Assembly: GCA_034336665.1 (NCBI GenBank)
Contig: CM067568.1
Span: 9,817,165-9,881,164, forward strand
DNA length: 64,000 nucleotides
From: Luscinia megarhynchos
Lineage: Eukaryota; Chordata; Aves; Passeriformes; Turdidae
Reading direction: 5' to 3'
Positions 23,204 through 33,790 of the stretch are shown here, piece after piece. Every line of letters starts with the position of its first letter. Positions within the stretch are counted from its first letter, which is position 1. Below the pieces are notes generated by a model. The model was not told where the DNA came from. It saw only the letters and a program-made list of their open reading frames with translations, and did not search any database. The position numbers were made by a program, and so were the translations under genes.

Positions 23204-26200
23204 ATGGGGCCGCTGCCGGCGCTGGCGCTGCTCGTGTGCGCGCAGCTGTGTGCGGGTGAGTGGCGGGCGCTGGGAGCGGGGCCCGCGGCGGTGCCGGGCC
23301 CGGCTCAGCAGCCTCCGTGCCGCAGGCTCCGGGGAGCTGCGCCTGGTGGGCGGCGGCGAGCGCTGTGCCGGGCGCGTGGAGCTGAAGCACGACGGGGAGT
23401 GGGGCACCGTGTGCGTCTTTGACTTGGACCGGGAAGCCCGATGGGCCAGCGTGGTGTGCCGGCAGCTGGGCTGTGGCCGGGTGGCCAGGGCGTCCTCGTA
23501 TGCCCAGTTCGGGCAGGGCACCGGGCGGATCTGGCTGCATCCCTTCTGCTACGGCACCGAGAATGCGCTGGAGGAGTGTGTGCACTTCGGATGGGGACGG
23601 CACTTCTGCGGCCACGAGCGAGATGCGGGGGTGACCTGCACAGGTGAGGGGACACGCTGGCCGTGCTGGGACAGCCACCTTGTGCTGGAGCATCCCGGGC
23701 AGGGCTGAGCCGTGGCCCTGGCCTGGTGCAGATGCCGTGGAGCTGAGACTGGCGGGCGGCGACACCCCGTGTGCCGGGAGGGTGGAGGTGAAGCTGCAGG
23801 GACAGTGGGGCTCGGTGGGAGACAACAGGTGGTACATGGAGGACGCCGAGTTGGTTTGCCAGCAGCTGGGCTGTGGCTCGGCTGCCGGTGCCTACTTGGC
23901 CCGCGAGAGCTTCGGCGAAGGGCACGGGCCCGTCAGTCTCTTGTACGTGAATTGCGATGGGAACGAGGCCAGGCTCTGGGACTGCTGGATCGGTGCCTGG
24001 GGACCCTATAATTTCAGCCTCCATCACTTGGACGCTGCCGTTGTGTGCCAAGGTAGGAGCTGGGTTTGTATGGGGAGGGATGTGGTGCTTCATGCCTTTC
24101 ATCCCTCGCCACTGAGCGTGCGCTGCTCCTGCAGGATTTTCCCGGCTGGTCGGAGGTGTCGGAGCCTGTGCCGGGCAGCTGGAGGTGCGGCAGGGCCGGG
24201 CCTGGCTTGGTGTGTGTGAGGATCAGGTGGACATGAAGGCGGCCCAGGTGGTGTGCAGGGAGCTGGGCTGCGGTGAGGCGCTCGCCGTGGGCGGCAGTGG
24301 CCGCTTTGGGGCGGCACCGGGACCGCTCTGGGACGGGGGCTTCCAGTGCAATGGCAGCGAGCCCCTCCTGAGCGCCTGTGCCCGGCGTGCGGCCCCCAGG
24401 CAGGGCTGCAGCGGCCGTGCCAGCATCATCTGCTCCCGTAAGTGCCGGGGACACCGGGGGCTCCGGGGCTCCGTGCGGCACGGCCGCCCTCACCGCCCTT
24501 CCTGCCACAGCCTACACGGGCTTCCGCCTGGGGAACAGCAGCTCGGGATGCTCCGGGCGAGTGGAGGTGGCCGTGAGGGGGACGTGGGGCTCCGTGTGCG
24601 CCAGCGAGTGGGAGCTGCCCGATGCGCACGTCCTGTGCCGCCACCTGGGCTGCGGCCGCGCCCTCGCCGTGCCCCCGGGAGGCTCCTTCGGCAGCGGGGA
24701 GGGGCCGCTGCGGCCGGACACCTTCGGCTGCAGCGGGAGCGAGCGGCACCCGGGCCAGTGCCCCGTGGCCGTGCTGGGGAAGCCGCCCTGTGCCCCCGGG
24801 AACGCCGCTGCTGTCGAATGCCTAGGTGTGTAGGGAACCTGCGGGAGGAAGATTCTTTAAGGGTCCATGGGACTCCCCGAAGAAATTGAGTCAGAAAATA
24901 CTGGAGTTATTTTGGACTGAATTGTGGTCTCAGCCTCAGTCCCACGGCTCTGCTGGTGGTTTGGCAGGTGTTGACTCCATCCCGTCGCTGCGGCTGGTGG
25001 GCGGTCAGAGCTTGTGCGATGGGCGGCTGGAGGAGAACATAACCAGCCCGGCCTGGCGCCGTGTGCCTCTGCATCAGTGGGAAAAATGGGATGCCCATAT
25101 GGTGTGTGGGGTGCTGGGCTGTGGTATGCCCAAGGACGTTTACACCGCTTGGGAACGGCCACTGCACTGAGCAGCAGCCCCAGCGAGGTGGACATCGTGA
25201 CTGAAGAGATGGACAACATTGGGGCATGGGCTCTGCGCTGGCCAGTGGCTCGGAGGAGATGTATGACAACCGGGGAGGAGATGGAGGATGTCTCACAGAT
25301 GGGCGCTGCACCAAACCAGCAGCCTTGAGGAGATGGTCGTCGTCTGCTCAGGTGAGTGTCCCGGGAAGGGCTGGAGGTGCCGCTGGCCCAGGCTCCCAGC
25401 GCAGCCCGACCCTTCCGTGCCCGCAGGCAGCCGGCAGGTGAGGCTGGTGGGGAGCTCGGGGCGCTGTGCCGGGCGCGTGGAGGTCTATTCCGGAGGCAGC
25501 TGGAGCAGCGTGTGCCAGGAAGGCTGGGAGCTGCAGGACGCTGCCGTTGTGTGCCGTGAGCTGGGCTGTGGCACGGCCCTGGAGGCGCCGAGCTGGGCGC
25601 CGGTGGCGTGCACGGGGCCGCTGTGGCCGTGACGTGGCCGAAAGTGCTCCGGGAGCCGAGGAGTCTCTCTGGGAATGCGGGCTTTCGGAGCAGCGCGAGT
25701 GCGGGCGGCCGGCCTTGGGGCAGGGGCCGTGTGCTCAGGTCAGTGGCGGGCGCTGGCCAGATCAGGGTCCGGCAGAGGCCCCGGGGGGTTGGTGGCCGTG
25801 CCGTGACCCCCGTGCCCCCCTTGCAGAGCAGATCTCGGTGCGGCTGGCAGGCGGCCGCTGGGCGCTGCCGTGGCTCCCTGGAGGTGTCCTATAACGGCAC
25901 CTGGGGCCGCGTGTGCTCCGACGGCATCAGCACCGGCACCGCCGCCGCCGTGTGCCGCCAGCTGGGCTGTGGGGACCGGGGCTGGCTGTCGGCCGTCCCC
26001 GCCCAGCCGGCGTCCCGTGCCTGGCTGGCCTGGGTGGGCTGCGAGGACGGGGCCCGCTCCCTCTGGGGGTGCCCCTCGGCGCCCTGGCAGCTGCAGAGCT
26101 GCGGCGCTGGCGGGCACGCCCACGTGGATTGTGAGGAGGACAGCGATGGCAGCACCGAGACAGACACTACCCCATATCCGGAGGGTGCCAGCAGCACAGG

Positions 26201-27639
26201 TAGCTCTGCCCGTGCCTGCATCCCCCAGCCCGGGCTGGCTGGGATCCCCCTCTCCTCACTGCCTGGCTGTGTCCCCACAGGTGTCCCCAGCAGCAGCACG
26301 CTGGCAGTGGGCGTGGGGCCGGTGCCTGTGCCAACTGTGCTGTGCGTGGTGCTGGGGACGCTGCTGTGCCTGGCCCTGGGTGCCCTGGCCGTGCTGCTGT
26401 GCCGTGCCCGTGCCTGGCGCCGAGGTGGGTCCTGGTGGGTGGGGGCCGGGACAAACTTGGTTTGGGGTTTCAGGGGCTCCTGCCCTGTGGGATAGCTCAG
26501 AAGATGGGCAGGGGTGATCTTGGTGGCACCCACAGTGCCCATGATCCCAGGTAAATGCTGCCTGTGTTTCCAGGCCGTGGCAGAGCTGCAGATGCCATCT
26601 CCAACGCTGTCTACGAGGAGCTGGACTACACGGCCATGCCGGAGTACCAGGAGGTGCCCAGTGGCCCAGGTGGGTGCAGCCCTTGTGCCCCAGCTCTGTG
26701 TGCAGTGAAGGCTCTGCCTGACAGCCCCACGGCTCCTTCGGGTCCTGGTGTCCCTGCAGTGGCTCCTGGCCATGGGCCGGGGTGTCCCCTCGGTGCCAGA
26801 GCAGCCACGCTGTGTGGTGTGAGGCTCTGTCACCTGCGGTGCCACTTGAGGCCACCCTCATGTCCCTGTTTATCCCCTGCAGGTTCCCTGTCACAGGAAT
26901 GGGACAAGAAGCTGCCGTATTCCAGCGGGGACAGCGTGGAGGGAAGTGACACCGAGGCAGCCCCAGGTAGGGCCCCGGAGCTGGAAGGCAGCGGGGAGAG
27001 CAGGGGAGAGGGGACACAGCCGGGCTGGGAGCTGAGGGGACAAGTGCTCCCCTTGTCAGTGTGCAGTGAAGCATTGCCTCTCCCTGCTGGACCCGAGGGT
27101 CACCAGCACATCCCTGGTGCGAAGGCCGGAGGGGATGGCACAGCCAGAGCCCTGCCAGGGCTGCTGCTCACTGCCATGGACCCCTCTGCATTTCCCAGAC
27201 CCCCCTGCCTGGCCCCAGCAAGGAATCCCAGATGGCTACGACGATGTCCTGGATGTGCCACAGGAGCCCCCTGCTCCAGACACCGGGGACACATCCAAGG
27301 GAGTGGCACAGCAGAGGTGGATCTGTGTCCTCCCCACAGGTCAGAGGCCTCACAGCTGCCCTGTGCCCTCTGCAGAGCCACTCCCTGGCAGGGTTTGGCT
27401 GTTGGGGTGGGCAGGGAGCCAGCAGCAGATCCATGGGTGCTGTGGTCAGAGCCCAGGTGGGGTCTGTCAGGGGGGACACGGAGCTGCCTGCCCCCTCAGG
27501 CCCCTTTCTGTTCTGTCCCCAAGGTGGAATCTCCTTCCCTCCAAGTGCCCCAAGATCTACAAGGGACCCCTGGGAACTGCCCCCGGGGCACTCGGACTAT
27601 GATGATGTCGGCAGCAGCGTCCTGGAGATGGCGCCATGA
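23204..27639 (+). CDS. SRCR-A: WC1/CD163-like receptor, 13 exons, frame interrupted in exons 6-8
   Basis: Exons: 23204-23255 (signal peptide [17 protein letters not shown]), 23326-23643, 23732-24052, 24135-24437, 24511-24825, 24968-25351, 25427-25738, 25827-26199 (SRCR domains 1-7), 26281-26424 (transmembrane [20 protein letters not shown]), then tail exons 26574-26669, 26883-26966, 27199-27339 and 27524-27639. All junctions are phase 1 and GT-AG. Domains 1, 3, 4, 6 and 7 have the 8-cysteine group B pattern; domain 2 has 6 and domain 5 has 4. Domain 1 is one residue shorter than in B and C. The tail carries YEEL, PEYQEV and two YDDV sites, like the WC1 tail. Exons 1-5 and 9-13 read through. 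Exon 6 lacks a C near 25148 and has other indels, exon 7 has several, exon 8 an extra T near 25859. Likely a leukocyte surface pattern receptor; could be a young pseudogene or consensus error. Confidence 0.85.
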
Positions 27640-27815
27640 GGATTCCCTGGCCATGCCCCAGCCCTGGGGACATGTGTGTGGCAGTGTGATGGGGCCCTGT
27701 CCCCCGGCAAGGTGGCCATGGCCACAGTGATCACCCCTCCCTTTTCAGCGCTGCTGGAAAACATTTCCTCTGTTGATATTTTCTTCAGTTTCATTGCGAA
27801 TTTCCATTTTTGCCC

Positions 27816-27821
27816 AATAAA
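27816..27821 (+). terminator. SRCR-A polyadenylation signal AATAAA
   Basis: AATAAA about 175 bases after the stop codon, conserved in position in copy B and as ATTAAA in copy C. Confidence 0.75.
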
Positions 27822-27959
27822 ACTCCAAGCAGGAACTCACCGCCAACGTTGGGAGCTCAGTGCAGCCTGGTCACTTCCCTTCCTGGTACATCAATCGTTC
27901 CCTGGGGATGCTGGGCAGAAATTGGAATCTCAAACACATCCCTGGGATTGATGGAATGG

Positions 27960-28111
27960 GTGGGAAGATCACTGGGATATTGCTGGCGTTGTCTCGGGGT
28001 CTTTATTTGGCACTGCCAAATGCACACAACTGTTCCCAGGAACACCGAGGGGAAAGGGAGACGGCAGGACCCGGACCCACCCCGCAGATGCAGCAGCATC
28101 TCCTCCCTGTG
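27960..28111 (-). pseudogene. NLR 3' UTR end cut by ERV-3 (after SRCR-A)
   Basis: Minus-strand 3' UTR segment of the NLR gene with AATAAA at 28007-28002, about 180 bases from the SRCR-A signal, so the two genes were convergent. The sequence stops exactly at the ERV-3 LTR at 28112; the NLR exons are not found on the other side in the same orientation. Confidence 0.7.
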
Positions 28112-28744
28112 TGTCACGATCGGCTCAACCCGAGCGGGAGTCGTGATGGTTCATTCAACCCTGGGTGCAAAAGACAAAAAGCAAGAGACTCAGGTTTTAT
28201 TCAGCAGAAACAGAAATGCAGTTTATTGTGTGTTAACAATTCAGTTTTGCGATAGAAGAGAACGAGAAAGAGAGAGAAACAGGTAAAGGAAACAAAGTAA
28301 AAGGAGAGAGAAAGTGAGAGAGGGAGAGAGGATGGGGATATAGCTACCAACAGAAGGGACGCATCCTCATGGTCATCCAAAAATAGACGCATCTTCCATC
28401 CAGTGGGGAGAAAGAGATCTCAAAGTCTCTTTAAGAAAGTCACTTTTTATACTCGTTTTCCAAAGTGAGTGGCCTCTGGCCAAAAGCTGGGGAGATTTAT
28501 GGACTATTGTAAGCGGAGATCATTGCTCCAGGAAATAGGTGCAGGAACAGGATGCTATAACCAGTACCCTGCTCGAGAGCAGCGTACCATGGCAAGCACC
28601 AGGCACACCTGCAAATAGTCCCTTGGCCAGCATCCACCTTGGCCAGGCCAGAACTCAGGTCCAGAGTGAGTGGTGGGGTCCTGGGTCTCAGTCTCTGATG
28701 ATGGTCGTGAGGCAGATCAGAGAAACTTCGGACCGACTCTCGCA
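28112..28744 (-). repeat. ERV-3 3' LTR, first copy
   Basis: 633 bases, TG...CA, minus-strand AATAAA near 28197-28202. Contains a GA-rich tract (about 28255-28335). Confidence 0.8.
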
Positions 28745-29198
28745 CCACCCCGTGACTCACGATCATCGTCAAGAGCGCTCCTTCGTGGTGTTGTTTGAAG
28801 TCTTCAGGACTCGTCCGAGTTGGTAGCGTATCCCAGAAAAAACAGAGACAGAAATTTGGATAGAATAGAAAAGAAGTAAAAAGATAAGGGAAAGGAAAAG
28901 GGAAAAAAGAAAAAAACCAAATAAATCAATTTTCAATTTCAGTTTCTGAATTCAAAAAGTATAATTATTTTTTTTAGTTAAAGTAAAACAAATAATTTTA
29001 ATCAAAGATAATGAATTTTCAATTTCAATTCCTGATTACAAAAAGATAATGTTTTAGTTTAAGTAATACCGAATTCAAAATAGGCCAAATTTAATCAATA
29101 ATCAAAATGCAATACAACTCAAAACAAGCAATTTTCATATTAGAATTCAAATAATTAATTTCAATTTTAAATGCAACACAACTAAAAATAAGCAAATT
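28745..29198 (-). other. AT-rich tail of the ERV-3 interior
   Basis: A purine-rich run beside the LTR is not clear-cut. The rest is AT-rich sequence with repeats of AATTTCAATTTC type and no open frame of note. Confidence 0.45.
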
Positions 29199-29792
29199 TT
29201 AAAACAGAACTATAGTACTACCAAATCTTCTACGAAAAACACTATTACAAGCATTTCTTAAGCATGCACACCCATTGCCCATATACACCAGTATTGTTTC
29301 AGGAATCTCATTTGGATAAATTTCAAAGTTACAGACATTCTGTTCTGAGTCTAAGCAAATATCTTGAACTCTGATTGCATTACTTTCACAGATAAACCCT
29401 TGTTGTTCCCGGGTAATGCAAGTGTCCAAATTAATAATTTGCCACTTCTCACCAATTTGACGGGCCCATTCCCTGTGCTCGAAAGGATAGAGAATACCTC
29501 CATCATGATTCAGCCCTAATGCAGTGATAGGGAATATTGAATGTACTGCAGCGTTTCATATGGTCAGTGCAAATGCTGTGGCTGTGTTTGTGCTGGGGTC
29601 GTAGGTAAAATTTACCAAGTTCCACCAGGACTGGAATTCTCTTTCAGAATCTGTGGCATTATCCCAAATTATTCTCCAAATTTCAGTAGGAAAAAATGCC
29701 TTCCTTGCCCTCTCTTCTATTTGAGGCAGCAACTGACTGCATCCACAATTGTGCCTGTATACAGCTGAAAGAAAACAGCCGTATTTATTCAT
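29199..29792 (-). pseudogene. ERV-3 env-like remnant
   Basis: Two minus-strand frames. 29792-29556 has RIIWDNATDSEREFQSWWNL and two potential N-glycosylation sites. 29429-29199 is cysteine-rich (CITREQQGFIC, DICLDSEQNVC, CACLRNAC). Position next to the 3' LTR and the Cys/Asn-glycosylation pattern suggest envelope; the family is not recognised with certainty. Confidence 0.5.
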
Positions 29793-29979
29793 ACTTCCAA
29801 ATCAATACTATTCAAAATTCCCAATCCTGTTCCCACAACACCAGTTATGTCTCTTGTCATTCTATTCTTATAAGGATCCCACTTTCACAACCAGGTTGTC
29901 CAACACTCAAAAGAGGTTTGCAGAAAAGGCAAAAAAGCTGGCTGAACTTCTGAGACATGTTTTTGCAATGACAATTTGA

Positions 29980-30555
29980 CTTGTTTAAAAGACCATGCCA
30001 GATTAAACAATATTTGCTGTTGGCCAGTTTTCTTAATTACCTATGGTCCAATTTCAAAAATTTTCAGGTTCAGTAAAACAGGTGGTTGGGTATCAGGTGT
30101 TACAACATTAACAGTGAGTCCCACTCAGTGAATTCTTTTTACCACACATGAATATTGAAAAGAATATTGAATTCTTTTTACCACACATGAAATCATGGCA
30201 AAATTGTACAACAATTTAATTTTGATTTTGAATCTCACAAAATAAAACACTGCTGTAAGGTCCTGTGCCACAGCTGTATACAGGTTCGATGAGGGATTCA
30301 GCAATTAATCTTCATGTTCCGTGGTGTTCTTCTGTGAAAAGTAAACACAACAGAATCTGCCACAAAGAGGCAGGAGGTTAAAATGATGGAACTATCCAGC
30401 ATGTAAGGTGGACTGGAATTGTGTTAACTTCCAATCATTTTGCTGCCAAAAAGGAAACCACTCTGTACCTCCTTTAAACACAGCCCAAGAGTCAGTGTAG
30501 ATGCAAACAGAAGAGGCACTCCACACCTCAAGCTGGAAAACACTCCAAACAACCA
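29980..30555 (-). other. ERV-3 interior without readable frame
   Basis: AT-rich stretch between the RNase H-like and env-like pieces. It includes a duplicated 27-base segment around aattctttttaccacacatgaa (about 30131-30191). No gene seen. Confidence 0.45.
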
Positions 30556-31070
30556 TCAGCTCCCCGACGTGAGAGCCTCCTCTCCCCCAGCAATAATTTG
30601 TTTGGCAGAAGCATCAGTGAATGAGAAACTTGCTGTTTGTTTGGGGGAGAAAGCAGAGGCAACTTTAATTACTGAGGCAGGTTTGTAGCAGCTGCTACCA
30701 GAACTGTCATTTTCTGTTATCACCAGATTTTTTACAGTTTCTTCTGTTATTGAGAAGATGTTAAAGTACTGCTTGATCGGGGCATACCACTTCCTGACTG
30801 AGGATTTCTGGGCCACCCTGAAGGGGGGGAGATCCCAGTAGTGGCTGTTTTCAACAACTTCACTTCCTGAGAAGGTTTTTGAATTTTCTCTGAGGCAATT
30901 TGCAAGATAAATCTTTCCAAACGGGAGATTATTTTTAGTTGGGCATCCCCCACTACTTCTATTCCATCTCCTCCCACAAGGATATCATCAGAATATTGAT
31001 AAATAGCCACATTCTCAGCTTTGGATTTCTGGACTGGCCATACAGAAAAGATGAAAGGAGAATAAGTGTC
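30556..31070 (-). pseudogene. ERV-3 pol remnant: RT palm with YSDD, then RNase H-like piece
   Basis: Minus strand. The RT fingers motif VWPVQKSK runs within a few residues into the catalytic palm IYQYSDDILVGGD (31010-30970), so about a hundred residues of RT are missing between them. The frame then shifts to 30816-30556, with KWYAPIKQYF and an RNase H-like SFTDASAKQI. Defective. Confidence 0.7.
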
Positions 31071-31205
31071 TTGGTTTCACAAGTCCTGTGTAAGTGGTTT
31101 GAGCCCTTCTTTGGCACCAGAGGGAAGAGGGCATTGTTTTACATTTACAGGTATTTGCCCAGGTGATTTATGGCCAGCAGTGAATTTTATTTCATGTATA
31201 ATTTG

Positions 31206-32353
31206 TTACCAGGCAGCTTTGTGAATGTTTTCTAGGAGTTGTTCGGGGGTACCAACTAAAGCTACAGGGTCTCCCCTTTCCAAGGGGTTGAGCCCCCCTG
31301 CCCAATAAGCCGCACGCTGAGTTGGGGACCATGAGTTCCGTTTGACTCCTCTTGTTAGGAACACCCCATGTCCCCAGCACCCACTGGCTGCTTGTTTTGA
31401 TAATTCAGTAGCAGTGTACAAGATTTCTGCAGTGGTTATTTGTGGGTCAAAGTTCTTATAATTGATAAAATTATATTCTGTTTTAACCACAGATCTCAAG
31501 CTAGGGCAGCAATGTTCCCCACTATTTTTCATCAGAGTTAGATCTGTTTGAGGATGTCATTGATTAATTTCCTTCTCCTCTGTTTCTTTTGGTGAGACAG
31601 TGTGTTGTAAAGTGTTACTCTCTTCTTGACTTATGGCAGCTCTTAAAGAATGAATCTCATCTCTCAAAGCATGATTCTCATTCCTTTCTTCATCTTATTG
31701 TTTTTGCAAAATTTCCACTAAATTTTGCAGGGAGTCAATACTTTTTCTTCACCTATTCACATACAGCGAGTTTCTATAGCTGCCCTAAGACAGTCCCCCA
31801 AAACTGAACAGAGAATGGTCCTATTTCTGCCCAGTTTGAATTTGGTTTCATGTTGCAAAGAATGTATCCTGTCAATCACATTTTCTAAATTAAACCGATT
31901 ACAGTGTGCCCACTCTTCTCCCCCTTGGAAGGGTCTGGCATTATATTTAGCTAATAAAGTGAAAAATGCAGCTTTATCTTTTATATTACGATTTTCAGTC
32001 ATTTTGCGAGGTGGAATGTAAAACCACTTGAGGGCGGTAACCACTCAGTTACACACACACTTTTGCTGTGTACAGCCCCCTCTCTTCCCTGGGTGGGTGA
32101 AGAGCCTAGAGTTACGCACAGCAATAAACAACAAGAACAGTAGAGTTCTGCCTTTTGCAGCAAGCGATCTTTTGTGAATTTCTGAAGATAGAATCCTCAA
32201 ACGAGTGTAGGGATGCTTTTCACCAGGGCATGTTCGGTTTGTGGGAAATATGAAATGCCCCCCTTGCTTTCTAGTTTGGCTCACCCCTGTCGAGGGGGCC
32301 AGCGAGGCGCGGCTGAGGCAAGACGTCCTTCCCCTGTTACAGACTACACACAA
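31206..32353 (-). pseudogene. ERV-3 gag-like frames
   Basis: Minus-strand frames 32353-32045 (ends LFTHPGKRGG), 32044-31757 (FYIPPRKMTENRN, FNLENVIDRIHSLQ) and 31532-31206 (CWGHGVFLTRGVKRN, GDPVALVGTPEQLLENIH). They follow the 5' LTR and precede RT, hence gag by position; no zinc knuckle or clear capsid motif is visible. The same protein is partly preserved at 12648-13115. Confidence 0.55.
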
Positions 32354-32402
32354 CCAGCAACCCTTCTGTCTGTCAGAAATCCTGTCCGTGACGCCAATTT
32401 AA

Positions 32403-33032
32403 TGTCATGATCCGCTCAACCCAAACGGGAGTCATGAGGGTTCCTTCGACCCCAGGGTGAAAAAGACAAGTAGCAAGAGACTCAGGTTTTATTCAGCAGA
32501 AAGCAGCAATGCAGTTTATTGCGTTAAAACAATTCAGTTTTGTGATAGGACAGAGAGAGAGAGAGAGAGAGATAAAGGGAACAAAGTAAATGGGGAGAGG
32601 GACAGAGAAAGAGAAAGGATGGGGATAAAGCTACCAACAGATGGGATGCATCCTCCTGGTCGTCCGACATTAGATGCGTCTTCAATCCGTTGGGGAGAAA
32701 GAGATCTCAAAGTCTTTTTAAGAAAGTCACTTTTTATACTCCTTTTCCAAAGTGAGTGGCTTCTGGCCAAAAGCTGGGGAGATTTATAGACTATTGTATG
32801 TGGAGATCATTGCTCCAAGAAACAGGTGCTGGAACAGGACGCTATAACCAGTACCCTGCTCGAGAGCAGCGTATCATGGCAAGCACCAGGCACACCTGCA
32901 AACAGTCCCCTGGCCAGCATCCACCTTGGCCAGGCCAGAACTCAGGTCCAGAGTGAGTGATGTGGTCCTGGAGTCTCAGTCTCTGATGATGGTCGTGAGG
33001 CAGATCAGAGAAAAATCAGACCAACCCTTACA
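32403..33032 (-). repeat. ERV-3 5' LTR, first copy
   Basis: 630 bases, TG...CA. Contains a pure (GA)n tract near 32548-32572 and minus-strand AATAAA near 32488-32493. Differs from the 3' LTR of the same provirus at many sites, so the insertion is not recent although the duplication is. Confidence 0.8.
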
Positions 33033-33503
33033 GCGCCTCAGCAGCCGCTGCTGCTGACACGGCCTCAGCCACTGCTCCGCCCTTCCCAGCTGCAGCAGCC
33101 CCCCGAGCAGAGGCCAAAGCCCTCCTGGCCCGTTTCCCTCGGTGCCACAGGCTGGGCAGCTGCCGGCTGTCGGGCGCCTGCTGCTGCAGGGCCCCGTCTC
33201 AGCTGCCTGCGCCTGAGTGACAACGAGCTGGGAGCCCACGGCGTCCTGCAGCTCTGCCGGCAGCTCCGGCATCCCGCCTGCCCGCTGCGGAGCCTGGGCT
33301 CAGGGCCCTGCCACGGCCCCTGCCACGCCCGCCCAGCATTCCCGAGCTGGGGAGAGGATGCTGCGGGACAGGCAGGGCAGCAGCGGCATCGCGGCTGATT
33401 CAGCACCTCCCTCCCCACAGGATCTAACACCTTCTCCTCTTCTCCTGCCTCCTCCATGCCCAGGCTGAGCACGGACGGCTTCAGCCAGGCCCTGCTGCAG
33501 GGA
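33033..33503 (+). pseudogene. NLR LRR exon and last exon, inverted fragment
   Basis: Plus-strand NLR exons opposite to the adjacent copies: LRR exon from 33151 (LRLSDNELGAHGV) and last exon from 33464, cut after ALLQ at about 33500, where it joins SRCR 3' UTR sequence. LRR exon out of frame and without a GT donor, as in other copies. Confidence 0.7.
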
Positions 33504-33790
33504 GTCAGTTTCTAAGCAGTTTGGTTTTAACAGGAAAAAATGCAAATTCACTCTGAAATGAATGAAAATCTCTACACAGGAGCTGTTTTTCTGCAGCACT
33601 GGGCAGGGAGGAGTGACCTCTGTAAGCAGGGCCACCCCACCGTCATAACAGACCCCCGCCACACTGCCACACACACACAGGGCTAGGGCATGGCCAGAAA
33701 AAGCTCAAGGCGTCATCTCCAGGGCGCTGCTGCCGACATCATGATAGTCCGAGTGCCCCGGGGGCAGTTCCCAGGGCTCCCTTGTAAATC
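33504..33790 (-). pseudogene. SRCR 3' UTR and last exon, inverted arm
   Basis: Minus-strand copy of the SRCR 3' UTR (ERV-proximal side) and of exon 13 (about 33700-33790, encoding the SDYDDV region, here DYHDV). Left arm of an inverted repeat; the right arm is at 33955-34258. Confidence 0.7.

Larger units (their letters stand above)
28112..33032 (-). mobile_element. Endogenous retrovirus ERV-3, first copy
   Basis: Minus-strand provirus of 4.9 kb. 5' LTR 32403-33032, 3' LTR 28112-28744. The primer-binding-site candidate TGGCGTCACGGACAGGATTT follows the 5' LTR (about 32395-32376); its GGATTT end resembles a tRNA T-arm, but the tRNA was not identified. Internal order: gag-like frames, an RT with a large internal deletion, an RNase H-like piece, env-like pieces. 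No target-site duplication. The left flank is NLR 3' UTR in minus orientation and the right flank an NLR LRR exon in plus orientation, so the ends belong to rearranged host DNA. Almost base-for-base repeated at 42904-47751. Confidence 0.85.

Noticed and set aside
22616..23259. Plus-strand frames upstream of and overlapping the SRCR first exon (Ala/Arg-rich)
   Set aside because: They do not join the SRCR frame after splicing, have no domain, and match CpG-island composition. The start at 23204 gives a good signal peptide and the right phase.
32376..32396. Assigning a specific tRNA to the ERV-3 primer binding site
   Set aside because: TGGCGTCACGGACAGGATTT shares the T-arm end with many tRNAs, but I could not match the acceptor part to one with confidence.
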